64,000 nucleotides of DNA from Aquimarina sp. AU58 (GCF_900312745.1 NZ_OMPD01000014.1:3224001-3288000); one strand, 5' to 3'; positions 54,126-64,000 are shown, counted from the stretch's first letter. Made by a program: numbers and translations. The notes: generated from the sequence alone by a model not told the origin.

Positions 54126-54677
54126 CTATTTTTCTTTTTTCAATTTGTTTTTAAAGGTAGTATTTAATTTATTAAGTTTTGGATTTATCACAAATTGACA
54201 ATATCCCTGGCTACTGTTTTGGTTATAATAATCCTGATGATATGTTTCGGCATTATAAAATGCTCCTAATGCCGTTACCTCTGTAACAATGGGATTATCA
54301 AAAACAGATTCATCCTCAAGTGTTCTAATTACTTGTTCTGCGGTCTGTTGCTGTTGTTCATTGATATAAAAGATAGCACTTCGATATTGTGTGCCGCGAT
54401 CTGCTCCCTGGCGATTTAAGGTTGTAGGATCATGTGTAGCAAAAAACACTTCAAGTAATTCTTGATAGCCGATACATTTGGGATCATATTCAATTTTAAT
54501 TGCTTCGGCATGCCCCGTTCTTCCTGTTGTTATTTCGCGGTATGCGGGATTCTTAATTGATCCTCCTGTATACCCAGATACCACTTTCACGACTCCTTTT
54601 AAACGCTGAAAAACTGCTTCTGTACACCAAAAACAGCCGCCAGCAAATACTGCTGTTTCAAAATTATTTTCTTCCAT
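54126..54677 (-). CDS. msrA: Peptide-methionine (S)-S-oxide reductase
   Basis: The 183-aa protein starts with [21 protein letters not shown], the catalytic GCFWC motif of Msr[34 protein letters not shown] and [23 protein letters not shown] are the further conserved blocks. It repairs methionine-S-sulfoxide in proteins. No signal peptide, so it is cytosolic. It starts an msrA-folE pair. Confidence 0.93.
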   Translation of the reverse strand: MEENNFETAVFAGGCFWCTEAVFQRLKGVVKVVSGYTGGSIKNPAYREITTGRTGHAEAIKIEYDPKCIGYQELLEVFFATHDPTTLNRQGADRGTQYRSAIFYINEQQQQTAEQVIRTLEDESVFDNPIVTEVTALGAFYNAETYHQDYYNQNSSQGYCQFVINPKLNKLNTTFKNKLKKEK

Positions 54678-54820
54678 AACTATTTAGTCGTCTTTTTTTC
54701 AACGAAAATACATATATGCGACTCTATTTTTTGCTTTTTAACTTTTCGTTAGTACCACATCTCCTAATACAAGCCTAGTTTTGCAACTAATCAAAAAAGT
54801 AAGGTTTTTATTACAATTTT

Positions 54821-57256
54821 ATGAATATACAATTACATTCAAAAGCTTATGCTATACTTTTACTTTTCATTACATTACAATCTTTTGCTCAAGAAAGAAA
54901 GGAAATTATAGCAGAAAGAATAAATAATCCTCCAAAAATTGATGGTGTTCTTGATGATGATGTATGGAAAACCCTTCCGGCTCATGGTAATTTTCAGATG
55001 TGGCAACCCGGAAACGAGGGTGAAATACCAAAAGAGATACAATCTGAAGTAAAAATGGCGTATGACAATAAAGCTGTTTATTTTGGTGTCTACTTATATG
55101 ATGATCAACCCGATACAGTATTACGCCAATTTAGCCAGCGAGATGATATATTTGTTCAGACCGATCATTTTAGTATCGCAATAAACACCTACAATGATGG
55201 AGTTAATGAAACCCGTTTTTATATCACCAGTGCTGGTACTATTGGTGATGCTAGAGCAGATCAATTCAATGAAGATTTTAGTTATAATGTAGTTTTTGAT
55301 GCTAAAGTTTCTTTTGATGACCAAGGATGGTATGCAGAGTTTAAAATACCATATAATGCATTACGTTTCCCAGAAGTGGATATACAGGATTGGAGTATCA
55401 ACTTTTATAGAAGATCTCTGAGTCGAAATCAGACGCATACCTGGAACTTTATTGATAATAAAATTGGGCAACGTACACAATATAATGGTTTGGTTAAAGG
55501 CGTAGAGAATGTTAACCCTCCTGTAAGACTTACTTTTTTTCCATTTGTACAAGGTCTGGTATCACACTCTGATGGAGATACCGAAACTGATTTTAGTGCA
55601 GGGATGGATGTAAAATATGGGTTAAGTGATAGCTTTACATTAGATGCAACTCTAATCCCGGATTTTGGGCAAGCAGCTTTTGATGAAGTTCGTCTTAATT
55701 TAGGACCGTTCGAACAAACTTTTGGAGAAAACAGGCAATTCTTTACTGAAGGTACAGAATTATTTAACAAAGGAAATATTTTCTTTTCCAGAAGAGTTGG
55801 TGGTAAACCCTCTACATCTATATCAGACGATGACCTTAATACAAATGAAGTTGCAGAAGATACTCCTTCTAAAGTAAATCTCCTTAATGCCTTAAAAATT
55901 TCGGGAAGAACAAAAGGAAACCTAGGTATCGGTTTTTTTAATGCGATTACAGAAAAAACAGAAATTCGAATTACCGACACTATCACTGGCGCTGTTCGCA
56001 AAGAAATAGTTGAACCCATATCGAATTATAATATTTTTGTGTTGGACCAACAGTTTAATAAAAATTCTTCTGTTTCCTTAATTAATACCAATGTAACTCG
56101 TAGTGGTAGCAAGTTTAGAAATGCAAATGTAACTGGGTTGGTTTGGAATCTTGCCAATAAGGCAAACTCTTATCGCGTGACTGGAAGATCTTTGGTTAGT
56201 CACGTAAATTCTCCAGGAGACAATATTGGTGGTTTTGCGTCAGAGCTTGATTTTGATCGTATTAAGGGTAAATTTAGGTATGGTTTTGGCCATGATTTGG
56301 CAAATACGACGTACAACATTAATGATTTAGGAGTAAATTTCAGGAATAATTTTAATAATTTTAGAGTAAGCGCTTCCTACCAAATCTTTGAACCTAAAGG
56401 ATTATTTAATACCTATCGTATTAATGTTTTTGCAAGACATAGACGACTATATGATCCTAGTATCCAAACACAAAATTCTATAGGTGCAGATTGGTTTTTT
56501 GTGACCAGAAAACGATTTGGTTTTGGTGGAAGAGGATCTTACAACTCTAAAAATCAAAACTACTTTGAACCTCGTGTAGACGGAAGGTTTGTTACTTTTA
56601 GTCGAAGTATTGGTGGTAGAATGTTTGTTTCTTCTGATTATCGAAAAAAGTTCGCCTATGATATTAGTGCCGGAACAAGGCAATGGTTTGGTGATGGACA
56701 AAAGATATATAGAATAGAAATTTCTCCCAGATATCGATTTTCTGATAAATTATTAGTGATATGGAGATCAGAATACTATAATCGCCCAAATAATTTTGGA
56801 TATGTTGATGATGATGGCACAGATGTATTTCTAGGACAGCGAGATATTATTTCGCTAGAAAACTCTCTAAGTGCAAGTTATAATTTTGACCCATACAAAG
56901 CTGTAAATTTACGTTTCCGAAACTTCTGGAGTACTGCTGATTATTCTGATAATGTATTTTACATTTTGAACGAAAACGGATCCAGAACTCAAATTGATTA
57001 TGATATTTCAGAAGATAATCCCAATACCAATTTTAACATTTGGAATCTGGACTTAAGTTTTAATTGGAGATTCGCTCCTGGTAGTGAAGCTACTCTACTC
57101 TATCGCAATCAAATTTTTAATGATGATGAGTTATCTACCTTAAATTACACACAAAGCCTTGATAATTTGTTTAACAAACCTATTAAGCATACACTATCGC
57201 TAAGAGTGGTCTATTTTCTTGATGTGAATAATTTAAAGCGTTCTTCTAAAGGATAA
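54821..57256 (+). CDS. DUF5916 outer-membrane protein with CBM9-like N-terminus
   Basis: The 811-aa protein has a signal peptide ([16 protein letters not shown]). The N-terminal domain [35 protein letters not shown] resembles carbohydrate-binding family 9 (about 25-210). It is followed by the long DUF5916 region, beginning about 245 and including [44 protein letters not shown]. That region is predicted to form a beta-barrel through the C-terminus. Members are surface proteins of unknown cargo. It precedes the LolD-like gene by 55 bp on the same strand. Confidence 0.83.
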   Translation: MNIQLHSKAYAILLLFITLQSFAQERKEIIAERINNPPKIDGVLDDDVWKTLPAHGNFQMWQPGNEGEIPKEIQSEVKMAYDNKAVYFGVYLYDDQPDTVLRQFSQRDDIFVQTDHFSIAINTYNDGVNETRFYITSAGTIGDARADQFNEDFSYNVVFDAKVSFDDQGWYAEFKIPYNALRFPEVDIQDWSINFYRRSLSRNQTHTWNFIDNKIGQRTQYNGLVKGVENVNPPVRLTFFPFVQGLVSHSDGDTETDFSAGMDVKYGLSDSFTLDATLIPDFGQAAFDEVRLNLGPFEQTFGENRQFFTEGTELFNKGNIFFSRRVGGKPSTSISDDDLNTNEVAEDTPSKVNLLNALKISGRTKGNLGIGFFNAITEKTEIRITDTITGAVRKEIVEPISNYNIFVLDQQFNKNSSVSLINTNVTRSGSKFRNANVTGLVWNLANKANSYRVTGRSLVSHVNSPGDNIGGFASELDFDRIKGKFRYGFGHDLANTTYNINDLGVNFRNNFNNFRVSASYQIFEPKGLFNTYRINVFARHRRLYDPSIQTQNSIGADWFFVTRKRFGFGGRGSYNSKNQNYFEPRVDGRFVTFSRSIGGRMFVSSDYRKKFAYDISAGTRQWFGDGQKIYRIEISPRYRFSDKLLVIWRSEYYNRPNNFGYVDDDGTDVFLGQRDIISLENSLSASYNFDPYKAVNLRFRNFWSTADYSDNVFYILNENGSRTQIDYDISEDNPNTNFNIWNLDLSFNWRFAPGSEATLLYRNQIFNDDELSTLNYTQSLDNLFNKPIKHTLSLRVVYFLDVNNLKRSSKG

Positions 57257-57311
57257 TCTTGGGGATTCTAATGATATTGATTACTTTCACTCCTTCAAGT
57301 ATAGAAAACGG

Positions 57312-57974
57312 ATGATCAAAGCTAATAATATTCATAAAAATTATGGAGACCTCCATGTGCTTAAAGGGGTAGATCTTCATATTAAACAAGGAGAAATTGT
57401 TTCTATCGTTGGTGCTTCTGGTGCAGGAAAAACGACATTGTTACAAATTTTGGGGACATTAGATCGTGTTAGCGAAAAAAAAGACTGTGAGTTATCGATT
57501 AATGAATCCAATATTAATACATTATCTCAGAAACAGCTTTCAAAATTTAGAAACGAACAACTTGGTTTTATTTTTCAATTTCACCAGTTATTACCAGAAT
57601 TTACTGCACTAGAAAATGTATGTATTCCTGCTTTCATAAAAAAAACTCCAAAAGCCAAGGTAGAAAAAAGAGCCAAAGAACTCTTAGATTTCTTAGGGCT
57701 TTCTCATCGATATGATCATAAACCTAGTGAATTGTCGGGAGGAGAACAACAACGAGTTGCAGTGGCCAGAGCACTAATCAATAATCCAAAAGTGATTTTT
57801 GCTGATGAGCCATCTGGAAATCTAGATAGTGAAGCTGCAGAAAATTTACATCAATTATTTTTTAAGCTTAGAGATGAATTTGGGCAAACCTTTGTTATTG
57901 TAACGCATAATCAAGAGTTAGCCGATATGGCGGATAGAAAGCTGGTTATGGTAGATGGTAAGATTGTAGGGTAA
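57312..57974 (+). CDS. LolD-like ABC transporter ATPase
   Basis: The 220-aa ATPase has Walker [13 protein letters not shown] (about 34-45), a Q-loop [20 protein letters not shown], signature [15 protein letters not shown] and Walker [13 protein letters not shown]. The PEFTALENV region is typical of the MacB/LolD/FtsE subfamily, which releases lipoproteins or drives mechanotransmission. No permease is adjacent. A bidirectional terminator follows at 58041. Confidence 0.87.
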   Translation: MIKANNIHKNYGDLHVLKGVDLHIKQGEIVSIVGASGAGKTTLLQILGTLDRVSEKKDCELSINESNINTLSQKQLSKFRNEQLGFIFQFHQLLPEFTALENVCIPAFIKKTPKAKVEKRAKELLDFLGLSHRYDHKPSELSGGEQQRVAVARALINNPKVIFADEPSGNLDSEAAENLHQLFFKLRDEFGQTFVIVTHNQELADMADRKLVMVDGKIVG

Positions 57975-58040
57975 ATCCGGTGGCATATAACAGACCATAT
58001 CTATACTATGAATATTATTTCAGGACGGGACAAAAAAAAT

Positions 58041-58076
58041 AAAAAGGCTGCATAATTAATTATACAGCCTTTTCTT
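58041..58076. terminator. Bidirectional terminator between lolD-like gene and M57 copy A
   Basis: AAAAAGGCTG...CAGCCTTTT stem (58041-58074) with one internal mismatch and a T-run on both strands. Confidence 0.75.
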
Positions 58077-58107
58077 AATAAATTTCAAAGTTCTTAATAA
58101 TTTTATA

Positions 58108-58941
58108 TTAGTATATATATTGGAGAGCAGCTACATCCCCACTACTAAAACGACCAGTAGCTCCAAATGCTCCACATGAAATCATGATTGATGATCTATC
58201 TACGCCTGTTGGAGTTCCTGGGATATGAATAGCACCATCTTGTCCTTGTCCTTCATTTTGACCATTATCACATGATCTAGCAAACCAGTCTGTATGACGT
58301 AAACCAATACAGTGCCCCATTTCGTGAGCAATAACATGTTTAGAATAAGTTACACCTCTACTACCTACACTAGGTCCGATTCTTGCCCACTTGTAAGGTC
58401 TTCCTCCTGAAGGAAATCCAGCTAATCCACCAGCACCTAGGTCTCCACGTACATAAACTACTATATCTGCTGCTTGATAATTAGTACCAAAACTAAGACT
58501 CATTCTAATCGTTAACCCTAAACTGTTATAGCTGTTTACCGCTTGTCTTAAACCTTCTTGTGCAGCTTGGTTTAATCCATTACCACCACCACCTGTGTAT
58601 CCTAATACTGTGATTGTACGGAGAGAAACAAGATTTCTTGTTCTATATTGCTTCATTCCATTATCCAAGGCCTCCAGGCTTGGCTGGTCTGCAAGTCCTG
58701 CAACTGGTATTCCTAGATCTGTACCATTAACGAAGTAGTCTTCACTACTCCCATCCAAATCTGTAACCGTTTTAACAGTCACATTATTTGTATTAACCCC
58801 CATGCTTTCTAACTTAAGAAGTTGTTCTTTTGTAGGAGTATTATTTATTTCATTTACTTCTGCAGCAACTTCTTCTTTTTGACAAGAAGTAATGCATCCT
58901 GCCACGATAGCGCTAAGCGCTAATAATTTGATAGTTTTCAT
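58108..58941 (-). CDS. M57-type (HEIGH-like) zinc metalloprotease lipoprotein, copy A
   Basis: The 277-aa protein has lipoprotein signal AIVAGC (Cys16; a second Cys20 is an alternative). A pro-domain-like region of about 90 residues is followed by the metzincin-type zinc motif HEMGHCIGLRH (H206, E207, H210, H216), preceded by KWARIGPSVGSRGVTYSKHVIA. The C-terminus has PGTPTGVDRSSIMISCGA. The fold class matches the dual-action HEIGH peptidase family (M57). The substrate is unknown. The neighbour at 59640 is a close paralogue with the same upstream region, so this is a tandem duplication. Confidence 0.82.
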   Translation of the reverse strand: MKTIKLLALSAIVAGCITSCQKEEVAAEVNEINNTPTKEQLLKLESMGVNTNNVTVKTVTDLDGSSEDYFVNGTDLGIPVAGLADQPSLEALDNGMKQYRTRNLVSLRTITVLGYTGGGGNGLNQAAQEGLRQAVNSYNSLGLTIRMSLSFGTNYQAADIVVYVRGDLGAGGLAGFPSGGRPYKWARIGPSVGSRGVTYSKHVIAHEMGHCIGLRHTDWFARSCDNGQNEGQGQDGAIHIPGTPTGVDRSSIMISCGAFGATGRFSSGDVAALQYIY

Positions 58942-59436
58942 ATTATTAAGTTTGTTAATTTGTGTGAGTCAACAAAAACCAAAAGGTTTTCTATCATCTC
59001 GATTAAAAAAATTAGGTATTAAGAACCTTGAAATCTTAATACTAGTTAGAGTATGTAATCTGTATTGTTCTAAATGAAGCTGTTTAAGCATATCGCTAAA
59101 CAACAAAGTATAAACCGGATAGAGGCTAAAACGACCTCATATGAATCAAAATTTGGAAAGTTACTTTTTGATTGTTCCTCAATAAGAATTTTTAAATCTC
59201 AACTTTTAGGTTTTCAAAATGGTCCCTAAGAATCCTAAAATTATATTTAAAAAAAATATTCCGGTTTATAACTTTGTAGCAACCAAGAATTTAATCTATA
59301 GCTATCCTATAGACTATTGCTTACATTAGTAAAAACAAAACTGGAATACTGTTGAATAGTGTTTTCATAAGTTGAATGTTTGTGTAAATTAGTTGATGCT
59401 AAATTCCACAAAAAAAGAACTCAAATCAATAATTAG

Positions 59437-59484
59437 ATGTCTTTAATCGTGATTTAAGACATCCTAAATCACGATTGAAGACAT
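59437..59484. promoter_or_regulatory. 48-bp palindrome between the M57 copies
   Basis: ATGTCTTTAATCGTGATTTA (59437-59456) pairs with TAAATCACGATTGAAGACAT (59465-59484) with a single mismatch around an 8-nt loop. It has no terminator tail. It lies upstream of copy A and may be an operator or a structured RNA. Confidence 0.55.
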
Positions 59485-59584
59485 TCATAAAAAAGCACTA
59501 AACATAGTAAAAATAAGAGGTAGAAGCGTTTTGATCAATTACAATAAACTTATGAAAAGGGAAACAAATTAAAACACGAAAAGA

Positions 59585-59605
59585 CTGCCTTTTCAGGCAG
59601 CCCAT
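59585..59605 (-). terminator. Short terminator after M57 copy B
   Basis: CTGCCT (59585-59590) pairs with AGGCAG (59595-59600); the minus strand continues TCTTTTCGTGTTTT. Confidence 0.55.
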
Positions 59606-59639
59606 TCTAAAAAAAATCAAAGTTCTTAATAACTTTATA

Positions 59640-60482
59640 TTAATACATGTACTCCAATGCAGTAACGTCATTTCTATTTAGAGTCCCATTTTGAGGGTTT
59701 CCTTGCGCTGGACAAGAAATCATCAAAGATGTGATATCCACTCCAGTTGGAGTTCCAGGAATATGAATAGCTCCATCTGCACCTTGACCTTCCGGTCTAC
59801 CATCACATACTCTTCGCTGCCAATCTGTATGACGTAATCCTATACAATGCCCCATTTCATGAGCAATAACATGTTGAGTATACGCAACTCCTCTATTTTT
59901 AACACTAGGCCCGATTCTCGCCCACTTGTATGGTCTTCCACCAGAAGGAAATCCCGCTAATCCGCCAGCTCCTAAGTCACTTCTTACGTATACTACTAAA
60001 TCAGCAGCCTGGTAATTGGTACCAAAAGTAAGTCTCATGTTAAGAGAAGTATTTAAACTATTGTATCTATTAACAGCTCTCTGTAATGCCTGTCTTCCTG
60101 TATTTGACAGTCCATTACCACCACCACCTGTATAACCCAATACATTAATTGTACGGTTATTACTAGAAACAAGGTTTCTTGTTCTATACTGCTTCATTCC
60201 GTTATCCATAACCCCTAAGCTTGGCTGATCTGCAAGTCCGGCAACTGGTATTCCTAGATCTGTACCATTAACAAAGTAGTCTGCACTACTTCCATCCAGG
60301 TCGGTTACCGATTTTATAGATACATCTTCTGTATTAACTCCCATGCTTTCTAACTTAAGAAGTTGTTCTTTTGTAGGAGTATTATTCATTTCGTTTACTT
60401 CTGCGGTAACTTCTTCTTTTTGACAAGAAGTAATGCACCCCGCGACTATAGCGCTTAGCGCTAATAATTTGATAGTTTTCAT
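59640..60482 (-). CDS. M57-type (HEIGH-like) zinc metalloprotease lipoprotein, copy B
   Basis: The 280-aa protein is nearly identical to copy A in its first 100 residues and in the zinc-site region (HEMGHCIGLRH, H208/E209/H212/H218). It differs mainly in the middle (NNRTINVLGYTGGGG and NTGRQALQRAVNRYNS) and in the C-terminus (PAQGNPQNGTLNRNDVTALEYMY). Lipoprotein Cys16 is conserved. The differences cluster around surface regions, suggesting different specificity rather than recent copying without selection. An AraC regulator gene lies upstream on the same strand. Confidence 0.82.
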   Translation of the reverse strand: MKTIKLLALSAIVAGCITSCQKEEVTAEVNEMNNTPTKEQLLKLESMGVNTEDVSIKSVTDLDGSSADYFVNGTDLGIPVAGLADQPSLGVMDNGMKQYRTRNLVSSNNRTINVLGYTGGGGNGLSNTGRQALQRAVNRYNSLNTSLNMRLTFGTNYQAADLVVYVRSDLGAGGLAGFPSGGRPYKWARIGPSVKNRGVAYTQHVIAHEMGHCIGLRHTDWQRRVCDGRPEGQGADGAIHIPGTPTGVDITSLMISCPAQGNPQNGTLNRNDVTALEYMY

Positions 60483-61041
60483 ATTTTAAGTTTGTTAATT
60501 TGTGTGAGTCAACAAAAACCAAAAGGTTTTCTATCATCTCGATTAAAAAAATAGATATTAAGAACTTTGAAATCTTAATACAATTAAGAATATGCATTCT
60601 GTATTGTTCTAAATAAGGCTATTTAGGCTATAGCCAAACAACAAAGCATAAACCGGATGAGGTTAAAAAGACCTCGTATGAATCAAAATTTGGAAAGTTT
60701 TTTGATTGTCACTCACTCAATAAGAAATTTTAAATCTCAACTTTTAGGCTTTCAAAATGATCCCTAAGAATCCTAAAATTATATTTAAAAAAAATCCGGT
60801 TTATAACTTTGTAGAAATCAATTATATAATCTATGATTTACCTTTAATAAATTCTTTAGTTTGTATAGGTAACTAGAATTGGAATACTGTTGAATAGTGT
60901 TTTCATAATAAGTCGATTGTTTGTGTAAAATTAGTTGATGCTAAATTCAAAAAAAAAAACGCACAAATCAACAAACAGGTGTCCCCTAACATGATATAGG
61001 ATGTCTTAAATCATAATAATAAACATATAAAAATAAGATAA
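60483..61041. repeat. Long non-coding upstream region of copy B
   Basis: Matches the upstream region of copy A over about 480 bp. It contains a GATTTACCTTT element at about 60836-60846 and ends 80 bp before the AraC-type gene. No gene is seen. Confidence 0.55.
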
Positions 61042-62100
61042 TCAGTCATCTGCGTTTTTTGCATATGATGAAGGGGAGACTCCAACAATATCTTTGAAAT
61101 TTTTGTAAAAAGATGCTCTAGAATTAAAACCTACCTCATTAGCTATTGCAGAAATGCTAAATTTTTTATGTCTATCCATAGACAAAAGCTGTTTAAATTC
61201 CTCTATCCTATAATAATTGATATAATTATTGAAATTTTTGTGTTCTATCTTATTAATTGCTTTAGAAATTAGCCTTTCTGGCAACTTTATCTCTTTGGCG
61301 AATGTTTTTAAGGTAATTGAAGGATTTAAATATGCTTTGGTTTCCATCATATATTCTTCAATAATCTTTACAATATTTTCTAATTCTGCCTTAGTTTCTT
61401 TTTCTTCTACTTTGGGAGAAATCATATTTATAATATTAACCTGTACCAGACTCGCAATGGTAACATAATAGAGAGAAAGTAAAAGAATAGTATTCATCAA
61501 ATACCTATAAGACTTTTCACTAATAAAAAAGTTCAATGAGTTCCCCGAAAGATTAAAAAGGATACAGATAATACAAAAAACAGTTAACCAATTTAATGAT
61601 TTGTTTTTGGTGATTTCATAATGATAAGGTAATTGTTTTTTATGTTTATTATTAATTTTAATAATCATAACAGACATCGTTACGATATAGATACCGCCAA
61701 CAATGTTCATTATTTTGCCAAAATACGTTTCTTTTAAAGTGGTATGTATTTCTGGGTTTTGCAGTACTAAAAGAAAAAATACTGACAAAAATAAGAACTC
61801 TATGATTGCAGGGATATAGTAATAAAATTTTCGCTTTATATAAATTCCTGCCGTTTCTACTGCATAGAAGAACAAAAAACTCATACTTAACAAGTTAAAT
61901 CGAAGTGGGTGATAATAAACAGCAGGATGTCTCACATATTTAAAAACAAAATACATTGACATCTCAACACATAAAGTAACAAAAAACAATCCCAGATATC
62001 TATTAATATGTACTTTTTTAGATCGGTAAAAAAGAAGAATAATAGTAATAACTAACGTTTGTAAGCCACTTATTAAAAATAAATAATCTATAATTTTCAT
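61042..62100 (-). CDS. AraC-family regulator with N-terminal membrane domain (second copy of this type)
   Basis: I start at the ATG at 62100 (MKIIDYLFLISGLQTL, 352 aa); ten codons upstream are a poor alternative. About seven membrane helices in the first 225 residues precede an AraC DNA-binding domain (about 265-350: LKTFAKEIKLPERLISKAI, ISAIANEVGFNSRASFYKNFKDIVGVSPSSYAK). It is the same architecture as the protein at 3482. It lies upstream of the M57 pair on the same strand and is a candidate regulator of both copies. Confidence 0.83.
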   Translation of the reverse strand: MKIIDYLFLISGLQTLVITIILLFYRSKKVHINRYLGLFFVTLCVEMSMYFVFKYVRHPAVYYHPLRFNLLSMSFLFFYAVETAGIYIKRKFYYYIPAIIEFLFLSVFFLLVLQNPEIHTTLKETYFGKIMNIVGGIYIVTMSVMIIKINNKHKKQLPYHYEITKNKSLNWLTVFCIICILFNLSGNSLNFFISEKSYRYLMNTILLLSLYYVTIASLVQVNIINMISPKVEEKETKAELENIVKIIEEYMMETKAYLNPSITLKTFAKEIKLPERLISKAINKIEHKNFNNYINYYRIEEFKQLLSMDRHKKFSISAIANEVGFNSRASFYKNFKDIVGVSPSSYAKNADD

Positions 62101-62355
62101 CTCAAGAATCTTTAAATAACAAAAAACCACTGACTGTTATTAATATAGATCAACAGAAATGCCTATATGTCTTGTAACATAATAAAAACTATCTTGTTAA
62201 TGGTATTAAAATAGATAAACTTTTTAACACATAAATTTATTGTACACAAAACTCAAATCTGTATTTTATTTAACCTTTTTCTTAAATATTAATAGATATT
62301 TATTAAAATTATCATCTTTGCTGATGATAAAACAATAAAATGATACTATATCCCC

Positions 62356-63129
62356 GTGAAGAAATTTAACCAAATCGAACTCAAAGATTTTCTGGATGAA
62401 AAGGCTTTTTACTACGAACAACCAAAATTTATTGAAACAGATCCGGTACAGATTCCTCATCTATATACTGAGAAAGAAGATATTGAAATCTCAGGATTTC
62501 TTACTGCCACTATTTCCTGGGGGAACCGAAAAAGCATATTAACCAATTCTCACAAATTAATGTCACTTTTAGGGAATAGCCCATATGATTTTATAATGAA
62601 TCATACCGAGATAAATCTTGAAGATTTTAATGGTTTTGTACATAGAACTTTTAATAGTATTGATCTCTCCTACTTCATCACAGCACTACGGCATATGTAT
62701 ACTAAATATGATGATATGGAAGCTTTTTTTAAATTGTATAAAGAAGAAGACAACTTTCAGACCGCAATTCATAACTTTAAAAAAGAATTCTTTTCCTTAC
62801 CGCATCCGATTAGAACAGAAAAACATGTTAGTGACCCTCATAAAAACTCTGCTGCCAAACGAATCAATATGTTTCTACGGTGGATGGTAAGGGATGCTTC
62901 TGCCGGAGTTGATTTAGGTATTTGGCGTAATCTCTCTCCTGCTCAATTATCATGCCCCTTAGACGTGCACTCGGGAAACGTTGCTCGCAAATTGGGATTG
63001 CTTACACGCAAACAAAATGATGGAAAAGCATTGTTAGAGCTTGATACAAAACTGAGGAGCTTAGATCCCATAGACCCGGTTAAGTATGATTACGCATTAT
63101 TTGGACTTGGAGTTTTTGAAAAATTTTAA
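62356..63129 (+). CDS. TIGR02757-family protein
   Basis: The 257-aa protein starts at GTG 62356. FLTATISWGNRKSILTNSHKLMSLLGNSPYDFIMNHTE, FLRWMVRDASAGVDLGIW, and CPLDVHSGNVARKLGLLTRKQNDGKALLELDTKLRSLDPIDPVKYDYALFGLGVF are the conserved blocks of TIGR02757. This Bacteroidota family resembles the HhH-GPD DNA-glycosylase fold (LxxLDPxDPxKYDxALFGLG), of unproven activity. There is no signal peptide. It appears monocistronic. Confidence 0.78.
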   Translation: MKKFNQIELKDFLDEKAFYYEQPKFIETDPVQIPHLYTEKEDIEISGFLTATISWGNRKSILTNSHKLMSLLGNSPYDFIMNHTEINLEDFNGFVHRTFNSIDLSYFITALRHMYTKYDDMEAFFKLYKEEDNFQTAIHNFKKEFFSLPHPIRTEKHVSDPHKNSAAKRINMFLRWMVRDASAGVDLGIWRNLSPAQLSCPLDVHSGNVARKLGLLTRKQNDGKALLELDTKLRSLDPIDPVKYDYALFGLGVFEKF

Positions 63130-63219
63130 GTTTAGAACCATTCTAAAGAGTAATCTTAACTTTACATTCTAAACATTTAGATGATATTTCTTTAATAAAC
63201 ATAAAACATCTTCATAAAG

Positions 63220-63248
63220 TTGTTGAGGTATGCCTTAAGCTAAATTTG
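63220..63248 (+). promoter_or_regulatory. Promoter of the right-edge lipoprotein gene
   Basis: TTG (63220-63222), 18-nt spacer, TAAATTTG (63241-63248), followed 23 bp later by the ATG at 63272. Confidence 0.6.
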
Positions 63249-63271
63249 TGGAAACAAAAATCCACACAATC

Positions 63272-64000
63272 ATGAAAAATTATCTTATTACTGCCTCTCT
63301 AGGTGCTGCATTACTATTGGCTTCCTGCAACCTAGACGATTACACAGGAGGTCCTACTAAGCCTCCAACAGGAAAAATTGAACTAAAAAATCATTCTATT
63401 TCTCCTGTTTTATTAGAAAAAACTCCCGAATTTTCTGATATAGAAATATACAATCTGCTTTCTTCTGAAGACACCTATATTCCTGATTTCACCTACGGTT
63501 CTATGGCAGATGGTGCAGGATTACTTCGTAATAAAAACGGAACATTTACTTTAATTAATAATATAGAAGCAGATTATTCTGTTGCCAGAATCACATTAGA
63601 CGAAACTTTTAAACCAATTAAAGGAGAACATATCCTTAATGCTGTGGCCACAGCAAATACTGCCCAGTGTTCTGGTTCACTAATTACCCCGTCTATACAT
63701 GGTTTCGGCCCTTTATATCTTTCTGGTGGTGAATGGGGAGGAAATTCTAAAGGTGTTTTTGCAACTAACCCATATAAGAATGCATCAGAAGCTTCTGCTC
63801 CCAGAATGTTACCTGCACTAGGGCAATGGTCTACCGAGAATGCTGTAGCGCTAAGCAGACGTGCATATCCGGGTAAAACTGTCGTTTTTATTGGTGATGA
63901 TAATAGTAATAACGAAGTTCCTTCGGGGCAATTAGGAATGTATGTTGGCAGACAAGGTGATCTTGAAGGAGGTAAATTATACGGGTTGAAAGTAACCTCT
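63272..64000 (+). CDS. Secreted lipoprotein, 3' end cut by the window edge
   Basis: The frame is open from the ATG at 63272 to the end of the window (243 codons, no stop). Lipoprotein signal AALLLASCNLDD (Cys20) is followed by a short Thr/Pro/Gly linker and a soluble domain. ARMLPALGQW-like, TENAVALSRRAYPGKTVVFIGDDNSNNEVPSGQLGMYVG recalls the PhoX/DUF839 'bacterial phosphatase' pattern, in which GDDN and the preceding segments surround the metal centre, but the truncation prevents a firm call. A good promoter is present upstream. Confidence 0.6.
   Translation, partial: MKNYLITASLGAALLLASCNLDDYTGGPTKPPTGKIELKNHSISPVLLEKTPEFSDIEIYNLLSSEDTYIPDFTYGSMADGAGLLRNKNGTFTLINNIEADYSVARITLDETFKPIKGEHILNAVATANTAQCSGSLITPSIHGFGPLYLSGGEWGGNSKGVFATNPYKNASEASAPRMLPALGQWSTENAVALSRRAYPGKTVVFIGDDNSNNEVPSGQLGMYVGRQGDLEGGKLYGLKVTS

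Larger units (their letters stand above)
58942..59639. repeat. Long non-coding upstream region of copy A, duplicated with copy B
   Basis: About 480 bp (58942-59420) are strongly similar to 60483-60960, starting from the shared TTAAGTTTGTTAATTTGTG. No gene was found in either copy. The homologous stretch extends well beyond a promoter, which suggests a functional leader or regulatory RNA. A near-perfect 20-bp-arm palindrome lies at 59437-59484. Confidence 0.6.

Noticed and set aside
55429-56019. 196-aa minus-strand frame inside the DUF5916 gene
   Set aside because: Antisense shadow of a long, well-supported gene; its composition is that of reversed coding sequence.
58108-61041. Insertion sequence or composite transposon as source of the M57 duplication
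   Set aside because: No transposase, terminal repeats or target-site duplication seen; simple tandem duplication explains it.

Overview
The window is AT-rich and gene-dense, and it reads as chromosome from a marine-type member of the Flavobacteriaceae (Bacteroidota). An Aquimarina-like genus fits best, but I cannot prove the genus from this sequence. The family call rests on Bacteroidota promoters (TTG, about 19 nt, TAnnTTTG), weak Shine-Dalgarno sites, CarboxypepD_reg-like outer-membrane proteins, DUF5916, DUF6146 and DUF6787 proteins, a menaquinone gene block, and the local order ferredoxin / LuxC-type acyl-CoA reductase / serC / serA. I see no rRNA, tRNA, CRISPR array, intact insertion sequence or prophage.

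Layout. 1-2.5 kb: the end of a DoxX-like membrane protein, then a tight minus-strand operon of a GT60/PF11397-type GlcNAc transferase, a prolyl-4-hydroxylase-type dioxygenase and a small protein with a central proline run. 2.8-8.4 kb: Crp-like and AraC-like regulators, an outer-membrane beta-barrel protein, and a divergent Lrp/LysE pair. 8.6-17 kb: a sugar dehydrogenase lipoprotein, a sparse 0.9 kb gap, a hipBA toxin-antitoxin module followed by an EamA exporter, and an FAD oxidase. 17-28 kb: SulP and TauE transporters, an MBL hydrolase, a cold-shock protein, a pseudouridine synthase, histidine decarboxylase, a DUF3050 protein, a CAT-like acetyltransferase, a HAD hydrolase and EttA. 28-36 kb: an acyl-CoA carboxylase beta subunit, a start-less RiPP-precursor-like frame, an M14 and an M24 peptidase, and a composite vWA protein. 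35.6-40.4 kb: menE, CPBP protease, menC, UPF0173 and menA. 40-50 kb: alpha-amylase, paired alpha/beta hydrolases, ferredoxin, LuxC-type reductase, serC and serA. 50-64 kb: small secreted proteins, folE, msrA, a DUF5916 protein, a LolD-like ATPase, two tandem M57 metalloprotease lipoproteins with an AraC-type regulator, a TIGR02757 protein and a truncated lipoprotein at the right edge.

How genes work together. The clearest metabolic units are menaquinone synthesis (menE, menC, menA) and serine synthesis (serC, serA). The most unusual unit is 648-2500. Its two enzymes match the first two steps of the eukaryotic Skp1 pathway, in which proline is hydroxylated and the hydroxyproline is capped with GlcNAc. 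They sit directly upstream of a small protein that carries a proline run and could be the substrate. I consider this the best candidate for an undescribed system in the window. Second is an open frame at 30302-30463 with a Bacteroidota RiPP leader signature and a five-cysteine core but no usable start codon.

Regulatory structure is also visible. There are palindromic and direct repeats upstream of hipBA, a 22-bp-spaced direct repeat between an AraC regulator and a TonB-type outer-membrane gene, a recurring GATTTACCT element in several intergenic regions, and a roughly 480-bp non-coding region duplicated along with the M57 genes.
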